From positions 1-64,000 of the forward strand of contig NZ_JAAVUY010000026.1 in assembly GCF_018449695.1 (NCBI RefSeq): a stretch of DNA of 64,000 bases. The letters run 5' to 3'. Of this stretch, positions 1 through 9,320 are shown piece by piece; the first letter of the stretch is position 1, and every line of letters begins with the position of its first letter. The translations under genes and the position numbers were made by a program. Below the pieces are notes generated by a model, which saw only the letters and a list, made by a program, of their open reading frames with translations, searched no databases and was not told the DNA's origin. This stretch comes from Bradyrhizobium sp. dw_411. Its GTDB lineage: Bacteria > Pseudomonadota > Alphaproteobacteria > Rhizobiales > Xanthobacteraceae.

Positions 1-24
1 GGGGAGGGAAAGGAGAAAGCAATC

Positions 25-2637
25 TTACGCTGGAATGCCGGTTCTCGCCGCGATGGCATTGAAGGTCGATGCTTGCGCGGACTCGTCCTGTCGCGACAAG
101 GATCGGCCGATATGGCGCAGCATCACGCTCGCTTGCCGGGCGCTGTGTTCGAGCAGCCAGCGGCCGAAAGCGGCAGGAGACAATGCGGGCGCGTAGAGAA
201 ATCCCTGGATCACTTCGCATCCGAGTTCTGCCAGCAGATTTCGTTGCCCCTCGGTTTCGACGCCTTCGGCGACGACGGTGAGCTGCAAACTCTGGCCAAC
301 GCGAAGCACCGTGGTGACGATCGCCCGTGCGTTCGGGTTGCTCTCGATGTCGCGCATGAAACTGCGGTCGATCTTCAACTCGCGAATGGGCAATTGCGCC
401 AGCCGGCTCAGACTGGAATAACCGGTGCCGAAATCGTCCAGCGACAGCCCGACCCCCAGCTTGCGAATGGCATTCATGGTTTCGATCGCCACCGAGCGTT
501 CGTTCATGATCACGCCTTCGGTGATCTCGAGCATCAGCACTTCCGGCGGCAGGCGATGCTCCCCGAGAATCTCGGCGACCGCGGCCGCGAGCGTGACGTT
601 CTGGAAATTGATCGGGGACAGGTTGACCGATACGCAGGGGATATCCAGCCCGGCTTCACGCCAGGCCGCCATTTGCCGGCAGGCCTCGCGAACCGACCAC
701 AGGCCGATCTGCTCGATCAGTCCGCATTCTTCGGCCAGCGGAATGAACTTGCCGGGCGACACTTCGCCGAGCACCGGGTCGTGCCAGCGCGCCAGCGCCT
801 CGACACCATGGATGGCGCCGTCGACGGTGCGGATCTGCGGTTGGTAATGCAAGGAGAGCGCATCATTTGCGATCGCATTGCGCAGCGCCGCGCTGTAGAC
901 CAGCCGCTGCTCGGCGAGCCGGTTCATGTCCGCGCTGAAGAAACGATAGGTGGAGCGGCCGGCTTCCTTGGCCTTGTACATCGCCGCATCGGCCTGCTGG
1001 ATCAGGGTATCGATGTCGGTCGCACTGTCCGGGTAGATGCTGATGCCGATGCTGGCGGACATCGGAACCTGTTTGGTGCCGATCTGGAGCGGCATGACCA
1101 GCGCTTCAGTGATCCGCGAAGCGATTACCGAGGCTTCGGTGGCATCACGGTTCGGCAACACGATCACGAATTCATCGCCACCGAGGCGTCCGAGCATGTC
1201 ATCCGGCTGAATCTGCGCGCGCAGGCGCTGGGCGAATTCGACAAGCAACTCGTCGCCGGCCGAGTGGCCGAGCGTGTCGTTGACGTCCTTGAAATTGTCG
1301 ACGTCGAGAAACGCCAGCGCCACCTGTTTTCCGGCGGGACAGGCCTGGATCGCTTCGGAGATCAAATGCCGCAAACGCGCCCGGTTCGGCAGGCCGGTCA
1401 GCGTATCGTAATAAGCGAGCTGCGCGATCTGGGCGCGGGCTTCCTTGCGCTCGATCGCGAGCGCCCCGAGATGGACGCAGGCATCGACAATGCGCTGGTG
1501 CCAGCGGCTCGGCGGGCGGCTTTCCCTGAAATAGAACGCAAAGGTTCCGATGACGCGGTCATCCTTGGACTTGATCGGCGTCGACCAGCAGGCGCGCAGA
1601 CCGATCTGGAGCGGCAGGGCCTTGAACGGCTGCCAGCGCGGGTCGGTATCGATATCGATTGCCAGCACCGGCTCACCGAGAAAGGCGGCCGATCCGCAGG
1701 AACCCAAATTCGGACCGATCGGGACGCCCTCCAATCCCTGAGAGAAGTCTTCGGGCAGGCTGGGGGCGCCCAGCGGATGAATCACTCCGGCGGCGTCGAC
1801 ATGAAGCAGCGACGAAACCACATCGGGCGCGATCTCTTCGACACGCCGGCAAAGCCGGTCGGCGATTTCGGTGATCGGCATTTCATCGGCCAGCGCGCCG
1901 AGGATCAATTGCTGCAGCGAGCGAAGCTGTTTGGTCTCGGTGATATCGGTCAAAAGGGCGAACAGATATTTGACCCGTCCGCGCCGGTTGCGGAACGCCT
2001 TCACATTGGCCGAGAGCCAGACTTCGTCGCCGTTCTTGTCATAGGCGAGGATTTCCTCGTCACCGCGGCCTTTGGTGCGGATTCCGCGTCGCAATCTCGC
2101 CAGCGTCTTGCGGTCGGTACAGCGGCCGGCCAGCAAGTCGCCCGCCTTGCGCCCCGTTGCTTCCTCAAGCGAGTACCCGAATACTTTTGTAAATGCGGCG
2201 TTGGTGTAAACGGTCTTGAGATCAGGATCGGTGACGATCACCGCGCGGTTGGTTTCATCGGCGACCAGGTTGAGCAGCGCCAGCCGTTCTCGCCGATCGA
2301 TCTCGCTGGTGATGTCGCGAACGAACGCGATGGTGCGGCTTTGACCGCCGGCCTCGACACGCGAAAGCGACAGCGAGGCGAGGATCCGGCCGCCGTCCCT
2401 GCGACGGATCGTGATCTCGGAGTTGTTTTCGTTGCCGTTCAGATTCTTGAGCCCGAGATCGCTGGCGAGACAGCCCTGCATTTGCGCGCGGTCGAGCCCC
2501 CAGATGCGCTCGGCCGCTGCATTGAGATGGCTGACGCGAAGATCGTCGTTGATGACCACAACGGCATCGTTCGCCAGTTCAAGCGCGGCGAGCAGGAGAT
2601 CCGAGGGTTCGGCCACAGGGTAATCTTGCGTGCGCAT
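25..2637 (-). CDS. PAS-PAS-GAF-GGDEF-EAL cyclic-di-GMP enzyme
   Basis: Cytoplasmic bifunctional c-di-GMP turnover protein. From the ATG at 2637 (870 aa) it reads: PAS near residues 15-115, PAS near 125-240, GAF near 250-400, GGDEF near 405-565 (RLGGDEF with GGDEF at 486-490), EAL near 580-845. EAL catalytic motifs are all present: EAL at 613-615, SVNLSP near 670, EITEG at 704-708, DDFGTGY at 734-740, KIDRSF with Lys755, EGVET at 791-795, so phosphodiesterase activity is expected. The GGDEF half keeps its signature, but the inhibitory I-site has Gln477 where Arg is usual. An in-frame TTG at 2745 would add 36 residues, but those codons look atypical and the ATG has GGGATGG upstream. The domain order recalls the haem oxygen sensor DosP; haem binding here cannot be judged. 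Confidence 0.93.
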   Translation of the reverse strand: MRTQDYPVAEPSDLLLAALELANDAVVVINDDLRVSHLNAAAERIWGLDRAQMQGCLASDLGLKNLNGNENNSEITIRRRDGGRILASLSLSRVEAGGQSRTIAFVRDITSEIDRRERLALLNLVADETNRAVIVTDPDLKTVYTNAAFTKVFGYSLEEATGRKAGDLLAGRCTDRKTLARLRRGIRTKGRGDEEILAYDKNGDEVWLSANVKAFRNRRGRVKYLFALLTDITETKQLRSLQQLILGALADEMPITEIADRLCRRVEEIAPDVVSSLLHVDAAGVIHPLGAPSLPEDFSQGLEGVPIGPNLGSCGSAAFLGEPVLAIDIDTDPRWQPFKALPLQIGLRACWSTPIKSKDDRVIGTFAFYFRESRPPSRWHQRIVDACVHLGALAIERKEARAQIAQLAYYDTLTGLPNRARLRHLISEAIQACPAGKQVALAFLDVDNFKDVNDTLGHSAGDELLVEFAQRLRAQIQPDDMLGRLGGDEFVIVLPNRDATEASVIASRITEALVMPLQIGTKQVPMSASIGISIYPDSATDIDTLIQQADAAMYKAKEAGRSTYRFFSADMNRLAEQRLVYSAALRNAIANDALSLHYQPQIRTVDGAIHGVEALARWHDPVLGEVSPGKFIPLAEECGLIEQIGLWSVREACRQMAAWREAGLDIPCVSVNLSPINFQNVTLAAAVAEILGEHRLPPEVLMLEITEGVIMNERSVAIETMNAIRKLGVGLSLDDFGTGYSSLSRLAQLPIRELKIDRSFMRDIESNPNARAIVTTVLRVGQSLQLTVVAEGVETEGQRNLLAELGCEVIQGFLYAPALSPAAFGRWLLEHSARQASVMLRHIGRSLSRQDESAQASTFNAIAARTGIPA

Positions 2638-2916
2638 CGTCCATCCCAGTGCCGGTTTGGCCGTCAAGGCCCGATCCCGGAGAGGCACCGTATTCGGTGG
2701 CAAACTTATCGTTCCACGGGTGTTAAAAAGGTTTGCTCGTTTCAACGCTGCCCGGCGGGAAAGAGATCATCCTTAAGAATTCACTACTCACATTTGAGAA
2801 TGTTGCGCATGGTTGGCCGCCGCGGCTTGCTCAGCCGCCGTCGAGCCCGCAAATCGCAGCGGGCAACAGCGATGCTCTTAAAATTTAAAGCGCATTCTAA
2901 CGCGAAACGCCTCGGG

Positions 2917-3687
2917 CTATTTGAGCACGATCCAGGCCGGCGCGTGATCGCTGGCGCCTTCTTCGCCGCGCACCGTTCGATCGACGCCGGCTTTGCTCAA
3001 TCGTGGTGCAAGTCCCGGACTAAGCAGGAGATGATCGAGCCGCAGGCCGGCGTCGCGCAGCCAGCGGTGGCGCTTGTAATCCCAGAACGTGAACATTGGC
3101 TTGGACGGATGGACGCTGCGGATCGCATCGCACCAGCCTTGCGCCAGCAGCGATTTGAACGCCGCGCGGCTTTTCGGTTGGATCAGTGCATCCTTGTCCC
3201 AGGAGCGGGTCGGATAGATATCCTGTTCGGCCGGGGCAACATTGTAGTCGCCTGCCAGCACCACCGGGATGTCCTGCTTCAGCAATTTGGCGGCGTGCGA
3301 TTTGAGCCGCCTGAACCAGGCGAGCTTATAGTCGAATTTCGGCCCCGGCTGCGGATTGCCGTTCGGCAGATAAAGGCTCGTTATCAGGATGCCTTTGACC
3401 GCGGCTTCGATGTAGCGGGCGTCGTTGTCGCTGGGATCGCCCGGCAGCGCGGTCCGGGTCAGCACCGGATCGGTTTTGCGCGCCAGGATCGCGACGCCGT
3501 TCCAGGTTGGCTGGCCGCGCCAGACCGCGCCGTAGCCGGCCTTGTTGATCGCTTGAATGGGAAAATCCCTGTCGGCGGATTTGAGCTCCTGCAGGCAGAC
3601 GATGTCGGGCTTCGCCTGCTTCAGCCATCGCAACAGGTTCGGCAGGCGCCGGTTGATATTGTTGATGTTGAAAGTGGCGATTTTCAT
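2917..3687 (-). CDS. xth: Exodeoxyribonuclease III (AP endonuclease)
   Basis: 256 aa, the usual size for ExoIII/XthA enzymes that cut abasic sites and act as 3'-5' exonuclease in base excision repair. Endonuclease/exonuclease/phosphatase fold motifs are visible: Asn7 in the first strand, LQELK carrying the metal Glu (about 33-37), GDYNVAP with catalytic Asp/Asn (about 145), LDHLL near 220 and the terminal SDHAP with the catalytic His. Divergent from the small Cys-rich gene that starts 44 bases away, so the two probably share a promoter region. Confidence 0.95.
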   Translation of the reverse strand: MKIATFNINNINRRLPNLLRWLKQAKPDIVCLQELKSADRDFPIQAINKAGYGAVWRGQPTWNGVAILARKTDPVLTRTALPGDPSDNDARYIEAAVKGILITSLYLPNGNPQPGPKFDYKLAWFRRLKSHAAKLLKQDIPVVLAGDYNVAPAEQDIYPTRSWDKDALIQPKSRAAFKSLLAQGWCDAIRSVHPSKPMFTFWDYKRHRWLRDAGLRLDHLLLSPGLAPRLSKAGVDRTVRGEEGASDHAPAWIVLK

Positions 3688-3730
3688 CGGCAGATCGGTT
3701 ATGGTGGATCAAAATATATCGGGAGGTATC

Positions 3731-3958
3731 ATGTTCAAGTTTCACATTGCCGCTCTCGTATTGGCAACCGGATTTTCCAGCGCAGCTTTGGCGCAGACCC
3801 TGACGGCCCAGCAGCGCACGGCCTGCAAGGCGGATTATGAGAAATATTGCAGCGGCACCACGCCCGGCGGCGGCCGTATCATCGCCTGCCTGGACAAGCA
3901 GCGTGACGCGCTCAGCGACGCCTGCAGGAAAGTCCTCGACGCGCAGAAGAAAAAATAA
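3731..3958 (+). CDS. Small secreted cysteine-rich repeat protein
   Basis: 75 aa. An ATG preceded by GGGAGGT (3720-3726) starts a clear signal peptide (MFKFH, hydrophobic core, cut after ALAQ around residue 23). The mature part is about 50 residues with four cysteines spaced as in the cysteine-rich (GLG1-like) repeat family: C-x6-C, a GGGRI turn, then C-x10-C, and a Lys-rich end. The four Cys suggest two disulfides in the periplasm. Function is unknown. A longer frame open from 3557 runs through the divergent promoter and is rejected as the start. Confidence 0.8.
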   Translation: MFKFHIAALVLATGFSSAALAQTLTAQQRTACKADYEKYCSGTTPGGGRIIACLDKQRDALSDACRKVLDAQKKK

Positions 3959-4071
3959 AGTAGGGCGATCTCCTCCGGCCAAATGACCGCTACTGACACA
4001 GCGCTGGCAGCAGCGCCCGGTTAGCCTTGCTCCATTGCGCTGAACCCGCGCCGTGTCAGGCTGGAGAGATC

Positions 4072-4440
4072 ATGACCATCAAGGGAAGCTGTCATTGCGG
4101 CGATACGCAATTCGAGGTCACCGAAATCCCGGCCAGCGTGACCCGTTGCACCTGTTCGCTGTGCGCGAAACGCGGCGCGCTGTGGGCCTATTATACGCCG
4201 GCGCAATTTCACCTCACCACACCGGTCGACAAAGTCGCGACCTATCGATGGGGCAGTCGCACCGTCAAACACCATTTCTGTGCGAATTGCGGCTGCGGCA
4301 CCTATTCCGAATCCCCGGACTGGTCGAGCGGCAAGCCGGACTTCGACAATCCGCGGGTCGGGGTCAATGCGAGATTGCTGGATAATTTCGATCTCGATGC
4401 GGTGACGATCGAGGTGATCGACGGCAAAAATCTATGGTGA
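4072..4440 (+). CDS. GFA family (glutathione-dependent formaldehyde-activating-like) zinc protein
   Basis: 122 aa from the ATG following GGAGAGATC. Typical single-domain GFA/CENP-V fold protein: zinc ligands Cys7 and Cys9 (SCHCG), the structural-zinc cluster Cys26-x-Cys28-x2-Cys31, and the C-terminal Cys70-x2-Cys73-x-Cys75 group. Family members bind two zinc ions; the name comes from Gfa, which condenses formaldehyde with glutathione, but most short paralogues have no proven substrate. The gene converges on alr and its stop overlaps the end of alr by 9 bases. Confidence 0.88.
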   Translation: MTIKGSCHCGDTQFEVTEIPASVTRCTCSLCAKRGALWAYYTPAQFHLTTPVDKVATYRWGSRTVKHHFCANCGCGTYSESPDWSSGKPDFDNPRVGVNARLLDNFDLDAVTIEVIDGKNLW

Positions 4441-5655
4441 GGGGGCGGCAGGCGCGCTGGCGCTCGGGCCGCCCTTGTAGATGCGCGCGTAGCGGCGGCC
4501 GAGGTTGGTGAGCACTTCGTAGCCGATGGTGCCGAAATGATGCGCGAGCTCGTCGACGGTGATGCCTTCGCCGATCAGCGTCACCATGTGACCGCGCCGC
4601 ACGAGATTTTTGTCGAGATCGGTAACATCGATCGCCATCAAATCCATCGAGATGCGGCCGGCGACGGGACAGCGCTTGCCTGCGACCACGACCTCGGCGC
4701 CGCGGGTGCCGTCATTGCTGCCGCCGGAACGGAAATAGCCGTCGGCATAGCCGGCCGAGACGATCGCGAGCCGGGTCGGCCGCCGCGTCGTCCAGGTGCC
4801 GCCATAACCAACGCTTTCGCCGCGCTCGACATTGCGGATCTGCACGATGCGGGCTTTCAATTCGACAACCGGTTGCATCGGATTGTCGGCCTCCGGCGTC
4901 GGATTGACGCCGTAGAGCGCAGCACCCGGCCGAACCACATCGAACTGGAATTGAGCCCCGAGGAAAACGCCCGACGAATTCGACAGCGACGCCGGTACGC
5001 CGGAAAACAGGCTGGCGATCTCGCGAAAATTTGCGACCTGCTTGGCGTTGAGCGGATGATTGAGGCTTTCGGCACAGGCGAGGTGGCTCATCACCAGCGT
5101 GATGCCGTGATCGCCGGCATTGATCCGAGGTACGATGCCCTGCGCCTCCGTAATCGTCAGGCCGAGCCGGTTCATGCCGGTGTCGATATGAATGGCTGCG
5201 CCGCCCGTCCAGCCGGTGCGCCGGCAAAACACATCCCATTCGGCAAGCTCGTTGAGATCGCCGATCACCGGCTTGGCGTCGATCTTGGCGTAGGCGTCGC
5301 CGCAATTCTGAAAAAATCCGTCGAGCACGTAAATGACAGTCGACGGCAATGCGGCACGGACCGCGCCGGCTTCACCCAGCGTGGCGACGAAAAACGTCTT
5401 GCAGCCGGCGGCCGCGAGCGCGCGGGCCACGGGATCGACGCCGCAGCCATAGGCATCCGCCTTGATCACGGCGGCGCATTCGGCCGGTACGGCGGTCTTC
5501 TCGAGCTTGCGCCAGTTGGCGACGATCGCATCGAGATCGACGGTGAGGACACCGGTAGCGGTGGCGGTAGCTGCAGCGAATGCCGCAGCCGCATTCGCCT
5601 CGGGGGACAGCGGGTTGCTGGCGGCAATCAGTTTGGAATCTGAAGCGAGGTTCAT
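4432..5655 (-). CDS. alr: Alanine racemase
   Basis: 407 aa PLP enzyme converting L-Ala to D-Ala for peptidoglycan. The PLP lysine is Lys65 in AVIKADAYG, followed by the TIM barrel (HIDTGMNRLG, MSHLACAES) and the C-terminal beta domain with SAGYADGYFRS carrying the second catalytic Tyr from the partner subunit, and GRISMDL. The first 35 residues are an Ala/Thr-rich low-complexity extension not found in most Alr proteins; a shorter start is possible but I see no in-frame Met before the conserved region. It lies 49 bases downstream of dnaB on the same strand, the usual alphaproteobacterial dnaB-alr order. Confidence 0.95.
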   Translation of the reverse strand: MNLASDSKLIAASNPLSPEANAAAAFAAATATATGVLTVDLDAIVANWRKLEKTAVPAECAAVIKADAYGCGVDPVARALAAAGCKTFFVATLGEAGAVRAALPSTVIYVLDGFFQNCGDAYAKIDAKPVIGDLNELAEWDVFCRRTGWTGGAAIHIDTGMNRLGLTITEAQGIVPRINAGDHGITLVMSHLACAESLNHPLNAKQVANFREIASLFSGVPASLSNSSGVFLGAQFQFDVVRPGAALYGVNPTPEADNPMQPVVELKARIVQIRNVERGESVGYGGTWTTRRPTRLAIVSAGYADGYFRSGGSNDGTRGAEVVVAGKRCPVAGRISMDLMAIDVTDLDKNLVRRGHMVTLIGEGITVDELAHHFGTIGYEVLTNLGRRYARIYKGGPSASAPAAPSP

Positions 5656-5704
5656 GCTGTACTTTACGCGTGCCGTCGCAGCGGTTCAACCGTACAGGGT
5701 CGCG

Positions 5705-7204
5705 TCAGTATGTCCGTTCGGGGAGATGGTTGTCGGCGGTGAGATCGCTGAACCGCGTAAACTGGCCCTCGAACTGCAGTTCGACCATGCCGGTCGGGCC
5801 GTGGCGCTGCTTGGCGATGATGACTTCGGCCTTGCCATGCACCAGCGACATGTCGAGCTGCCATTTTTCATATTCCGGCGTACCGACCCGCGGCTCCTTG
5901 TTGGCCAGATAATATTCCTCGCGGTACACGAAGATCACGACGTCGGCGTCCTGTTCGATCGAGCCGGATTCACGCAAGTCCGACAATTGCGGGCGTTTGT
6001 CGTCGCGGCTTTCGACCTGGCGCGACAGCTGCGACAGCGCGATGATGGGAACGTTCAGTTCCTTGGCGAGCGCCTTCAGGCTGGTCGTGATTTCCGTGAC
6101 TTCCTGCACGCGGCTGTCGGAACGTTTGCCCGATCCCTGCAGCAGTTGGATGTAGTCGACCACGATCATATCGAGGCCTTTTTGCCGCTTCAGCCGGCGG
6201 GCGCGCGCGGTGAGCTGCGAAATCGAAAGGCCGCCGGTTTCGTCGACATAGAGCGGCAGCGCCTGCAACTGGATCGAGTAGTCGCGGATTTTTTCGAAGT
6301 CGGCCTCGCTGATGCCGCCGCGGCGGATCGTGCTGGAGGCGATGCTGGTCTGCTCGGCCAGAATACGGGTTGCGAGCTGTTCGGCCGACATTTCGCAGGA
6401 GAAGAAGCCGACGATGCCGCCATTGACGGACTTCATCGTGCCGTCGGGCTGAACTTCCGCCCGATGCGCCTTCGCCACATTGTAGGCGATGTTGGTGGCG
6501 AGCGCGGTCTTGCCCATGCCGGGGCGTCCGGCGACGATGATCAAGTCGGAATGCTGCAGACCACCCATCTTGATGTCGAGATCGCGCAGACCCGATGCGA
6601 TGCCGGACAATTTACCGTCACGCTGGAAGGCCGCCGCGGCCATATCGACCGCGACGGTGAGGGCCTGGCCGAAACGCTGGAAGCCGCCATCATAGCGGCC
6701 GGACTCCGCCAGTTCGTACAGCCGACGCTCAGCGTCCTCGATCTGCGCACGGGGCGCAAAGTCGACCGGCGCATCGAAGGCGACATTGACCATGTCCTCG
6801 CCGATGCGGATCAGGTCGCGGCGCAGCGCCAGTTCGTAGATGGTGCGTCCATAGTCCTGCGCGTTGATGATCGTGGTCGCTTCCGCGGCGAGGCGGGCGA
6901 GATATTGGCCGACGGTCATGCCGCCGATGTCGGTTTCGGCCGGCAGGAAGGTTTTCAACGTAACGGGGGTCGAGACCTTGCCCATCCGGATCAGGCTGCC
7001 CGATGTCTCATAGATCGTCTGATGGATCGGCTCGAAGAAATGTTCGGGCTTTAGAAAATCCGATACCCGGTAGAACGCGTCGTTGTTGACGAGGATCGCG
7101 CCCAACAGGCTCTGTTCCGCTTCGATATTGTGCGGCGCGCTCCGATAGGCGGGAGTTCCCGGATCGGGGGCGAGCTTGAGGACGTTCGAATCAACTAGGG
7201 CCAT
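5705..7204 (-). CDS. dnaB: Replicative DNA helicase
   Basis: 499 aa hexameric replication-fork helicase. N-terminal DnaB domain (about 25-130; PHNIEAEQSLLGAIL), linker, then RecA-like motor with Walker A GRPGMGKTALA near residue 230, Walker B VVDYIQLLQ and the SQLSRQVE sensor region. There is no intein. It is transcribed toward alr. In related genomes rpsF-rpsR-rplI-dnaB-alr sit close together; here the cfa gene and a cytochrome-like gene lie between rplI and dnaB. Confidence 0.97.
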   Translation of the reverse strand: MALVDSNVLKLAPDPGTPAYRSAPHNIEAEQSLLGAILVNNDAFYRVSDFLKPEHFFEPIHQTIYETSGSLIRMGKVSTPVTLKTFLPAETDIGGMTVGQYLARLAAEATTIINAQDYGRTIYELALRRDLIRIGEDMVNVAFDAPVDFAPRAQIEDAERRLYELAESGRYDGGFQRFGQALTVAVDMAAAAFQRDGKLSGIASGLRDLDIKMGGLQHSDLIIVAGRPGMGKTALATNIAYNVAKAHRAEVQPDGTMKSVNGGIVGFFSCEMSAEQLATRILAEQTSIASSTIRRGGISEADFEKIRDYSIQLQALPLYVDETGGLSISQLTARARRLKRQKGLDMIVVDYIQLLQGSGKRSDSRVQEVTEITTSLKALAKELNVPIIALSQLSRQVESRDDKRPQLSDLRESGSIEQDADVVIFVYREEYYLANKEPRVGTPEYEKWQLDMSLVHGKAEVIIAKQRHGPTGMVELQFEGQFTRFSDLTADNHLPERTY

Positions 7205-7492
7205 GGTTCGCGATTATTCTCGGACTTGGAGGATGTGGGGCGCGAATAAAGCGCCACCCGTGCTCTCAGTGGAAGCAGCTTCATTCATTATGCACGATTC
7301 TAATATTTTTTAGTGGATGAAAGCTGACGCTCGCGCTCATTCCGCTTGACGGCTTTTGCCGAAATCCCGGCCGCGCTGTTCCATCCGCGACGAAAAGTCC
7401 CAGAAAAATCCGGTCGCGGGGCTGAACCTTGTCCCGGCGCGGACACACTCATCCGATGTAACAGGCAGGTCTCAGCGCGGACGTTCTGCTGA
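7205..7492. other. Intergenic region between dnaB and the 40-residue membrane protein
   Basis: About 290 bases with no convincing coding frame. It should hold the dnaB promoter (minus strand) and, since the next gene upstream is also on the minus strand, that gene's 3' end. An AT-rich patch (7285-7315, with TAATATTTTTTAG) stands out from the GC-rich surroundings and may be the promoter core. I cannot place -35/-10 boxes with confidence. Confidence 0.5.
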
Positions 7493-7615
7493 TCAGATCA
7501 GAATAAGATAGATCAGCGCGAACAAGGCCGCTCCGACGCCAGCGAGGATCAAGGCGTAGTCGGTGCGGATGTCGGTTTTCGGATCCAGCGGTGATGGCAA
7601 GGTCTTCTGGGTCAT
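7493..7615 (-). CDS. Small single-span membrane protein (40 aa)
   Basis: An ATG-started frame of 40 codons plus stop. The first 20 residues are polar (MTQKTLPSPLDPKTDIRTDY) and the last 20 are one hydrophobic helix, ALILAGVGAALFALIYLILI, ending at the stop codon. This is a C-tail-anchored layout. AAATCTCCGAA lies just upstream. No family is recognised. The Pro/Asp/Thr-rich head followed by a clean membrane span is unlikely by chance, which is the main support for calling it a gene. Confidence 0.6.
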   Translation of the reverse strand: MTQKTLPSPLDPKTDIRTDYALILAGVGAALFALIYLILI

Positions 7616-7753
7616 TTCGGAGATTTAGGGCAAGCCGGCCAAGCCCTTTGTGAAGCAGGTCACATCCGGGTGATTTTCTTTGCGGCATGGTCGTCCGGAA
7701 CGCGTTGGCAATATCCGCATTGATAAACAGTTGGTTTGGCAAGGACACAGCTC

Positions 7754-7975
7754 ATGGGCCAGCAACTTCAATCTTGGCGAACAGAACAAGGCTGGCGATC
7801 AGGGGGCCAAAATCTCTGGCTGTCGAGGTTGGTCGACGCCATGGAAAAACTTTCTCGCCCGGAAATGCGCGCGATTCCCTGCGACCCGTTGGCGCTGGCG
7901 GCGGCGCGTGCGCATTTGGCGCGACCTGCATCCGCGGCCTATTTGACGCACGCCAATTTTCGTCTGCGGAACTGA
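7754..7975 (+). CDS. Possible small hypothetical protein
   Basis: 73 codons from the ATG at 7754, or 44 from the internal ATG at 7841 (MEKLSRPEMRAIPCDPLALA), which has the better GC-rich third positions. The segment after 7841 forms an amphipathic Ala/Arg/Leu-rich stretch. No domain, signal peptide or membrane span is seen, and no neighbour gives a hint. It may be a small gene, a gene remnant or chance; it occupies most of an otherwise empty 440-base gap between the 40-residue membrane protein and cfa. Confidence 0.25.
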   Translation: MGQQLQSWRTEQGWRSGGQNLWLSRLVDAMEKLSRPEMRAIPCDPLALAAARAHLARPASAAYLTHANFRLRN

Positions 7976-8057
7976 CGCGCGCCGAAATCAGAATTCAGAG
8001 GCCCGGAATTTGGGTCGCTTTTGCCGGCCGTTCCGCACAGCCTGTTCGCCCGCAAGC

Positions 8058-9320
8058 TTATTCGCCAGCGATCTGCAGCCGTGGCCGCGCGCCGCGTTCA
8101 ATCCCGCGGAGCCGGGCTTCCTCACGCTCGATGTAATCACGCGTCATCGGCACCACACCCTGGCGCTTGGCGAGTTGAATCTGGAAGTTCATCAGGTTCT
8201 GCTTGCGGAACGACATTTCGGAGGAGGCGAGATAAAACTCCCACATTCGCGCGAAGCGCTCGTCGTAGAGCCGCACCGCTTCCTCCCGCCGCGCCATGAA
8301 GCGCTCGCGCCAGGCCTTCAGCGTTTCGGCATAATGCAGCCGCAGGATTTCGACGTCGCATATCAGAAGTCCGGCGCGTTCGATCGCGGGGAGGACTTCG
8401 GAAAGGGCCGGGATATAGCCGCCGGGAAAAATGTATTTCGCGATCCAGGGATTGGTGATGTCGGGGCCGTGGGAGCGGCCGATCGAATGAAGCATCATGA
8501 CGCCGTCGTCGGTAAGAAGTTCGGCGCAGCGCTTAAAATAAGTATCGTAGAAATCGACACCGACATGCTCGAACATGCCAACCGACACGATGCGATCGAA
8601 CGGGCCGGGGATGTCGCGGTAATCCTCGAGGAAAAATTTCGCCGATTGCGTCAGGTTCTTTTCGGCGGCGCGAGCGTTCGACGCCTGCAATTGTTCGGTC
8701 GACAGCGTGACGCCGGTGACGTTGGCGCCGGTCATTTCGGCCAGATACAGCCCAAGGCCGCCCCAGCCGGAGCCGATGTCGAGCACGCGGTCGCCGCCCT
8801 GGACCAGGAGCTTGGCAGCGAGGTGACGCTTCTTGGCAAGCTGGGCGTCGTCCAGCGTCGCATCGGGCGTTTCGAAATAGGCACAGCTGTATTGCTTGTC
8901 GGCGTCGAGGAAGAGCGAATAGAGCCGTCCGTCGAGGTCATAATGGTGCGCGACATTATTTTTGGAGCGACTGCGCGGATTGAATTGCTGGGCATGCCGG
9001 ACCAGATAACGCAGCCACCATTGCAGCTTGGCCCAGCGCGGCAACATCTCGGGCTGATCCAAGAGGATCGCCAAGACGTCGGCAATCGAGCCATTTTCGA
9101 CGATGAAGGTGCCGTCCACATAGACTTCGCCAAGCCCCAATTCGGGGTCGAGGAGAATGCGGCGCTCGGCGTTGGCAGTCAGGAACCGGACAGATACCGG
9201 TTCGCCGGTTCCGTCTCCGCAAGTAAATTTTGCTCCGCTCGCGGTCGTGAACGTCATTGCGCCGCGGCGAATGAACTGGCTCAGGAAATAACGCAACAAA
9301 CGGTCCATCGAAACCACCAA
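8058..9320 (-). CDS. cfa: Cyclopropane-fatty-acyl-phospholipid synthase
   Basis: 420 aa SAM-dependent enzyme that methylenates cis double bonds of membrane phospholipid acyl chains, an envelope stress adaptation. N-terminal lipid-binding region (about 1-120), then the methyltransferase domain with the SAM loop VLDIGSGWGG near residue 170, VGMFEHVG near 240, and the C-terminal Cfa-specific segment with HYAETLKAWRERF. Length and motifs fit CmaS/Cfa enzymes. It is monocistronic as seen here. Confidence 0.93.
   Translation of the reverse strand: MVVSMDRLLRYFLSQFIRRGAMTFTTASGAKFTCGDGTGEPVSVRFLTANAERRILLDPELGLGEVYVDGTFIVENGSIADVLAILLDQPEMLPRWAKLQWWLRYLVRHAQQFNPRSRSKNNVAHHYDLDGRLYSLFLDADKQYSCAYFETPDATLDDAQLAKKRHLAAKLLVQGGDRVLDIGSGWGGLGLYLAEMTGANVTGVTLSTEQLQASNARAAEKNLTQSAKFFLEDYRDIPGPFDRIVSVGMFEHVGVDFYDTYFKRCAELLTDDGVMMLHSIGRSHGPDITNPWIAKYIFPGGYIPALSEVLPAIERAGLLICDVEILRLHYAETLKAWRERFMARREEAVRLYDERFARMWEFYLASSEMSFRKQNLMNFQIQLAKRQGVVPMTRDYIEREEARLRGIERGARPRLQIAGE

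Noticed and set aside
73..3840. 1255-residue plus-strand open frame
   Set aside because: It is antisense to the GGDEF-EAL gene and xth; high GC removes stops. No domain recognisable and both sense genes have clear motifs.
5462..7054. 530-residue plus-strand open frame
   Set aside because: Antisense to alr and dnaB, both well supported.
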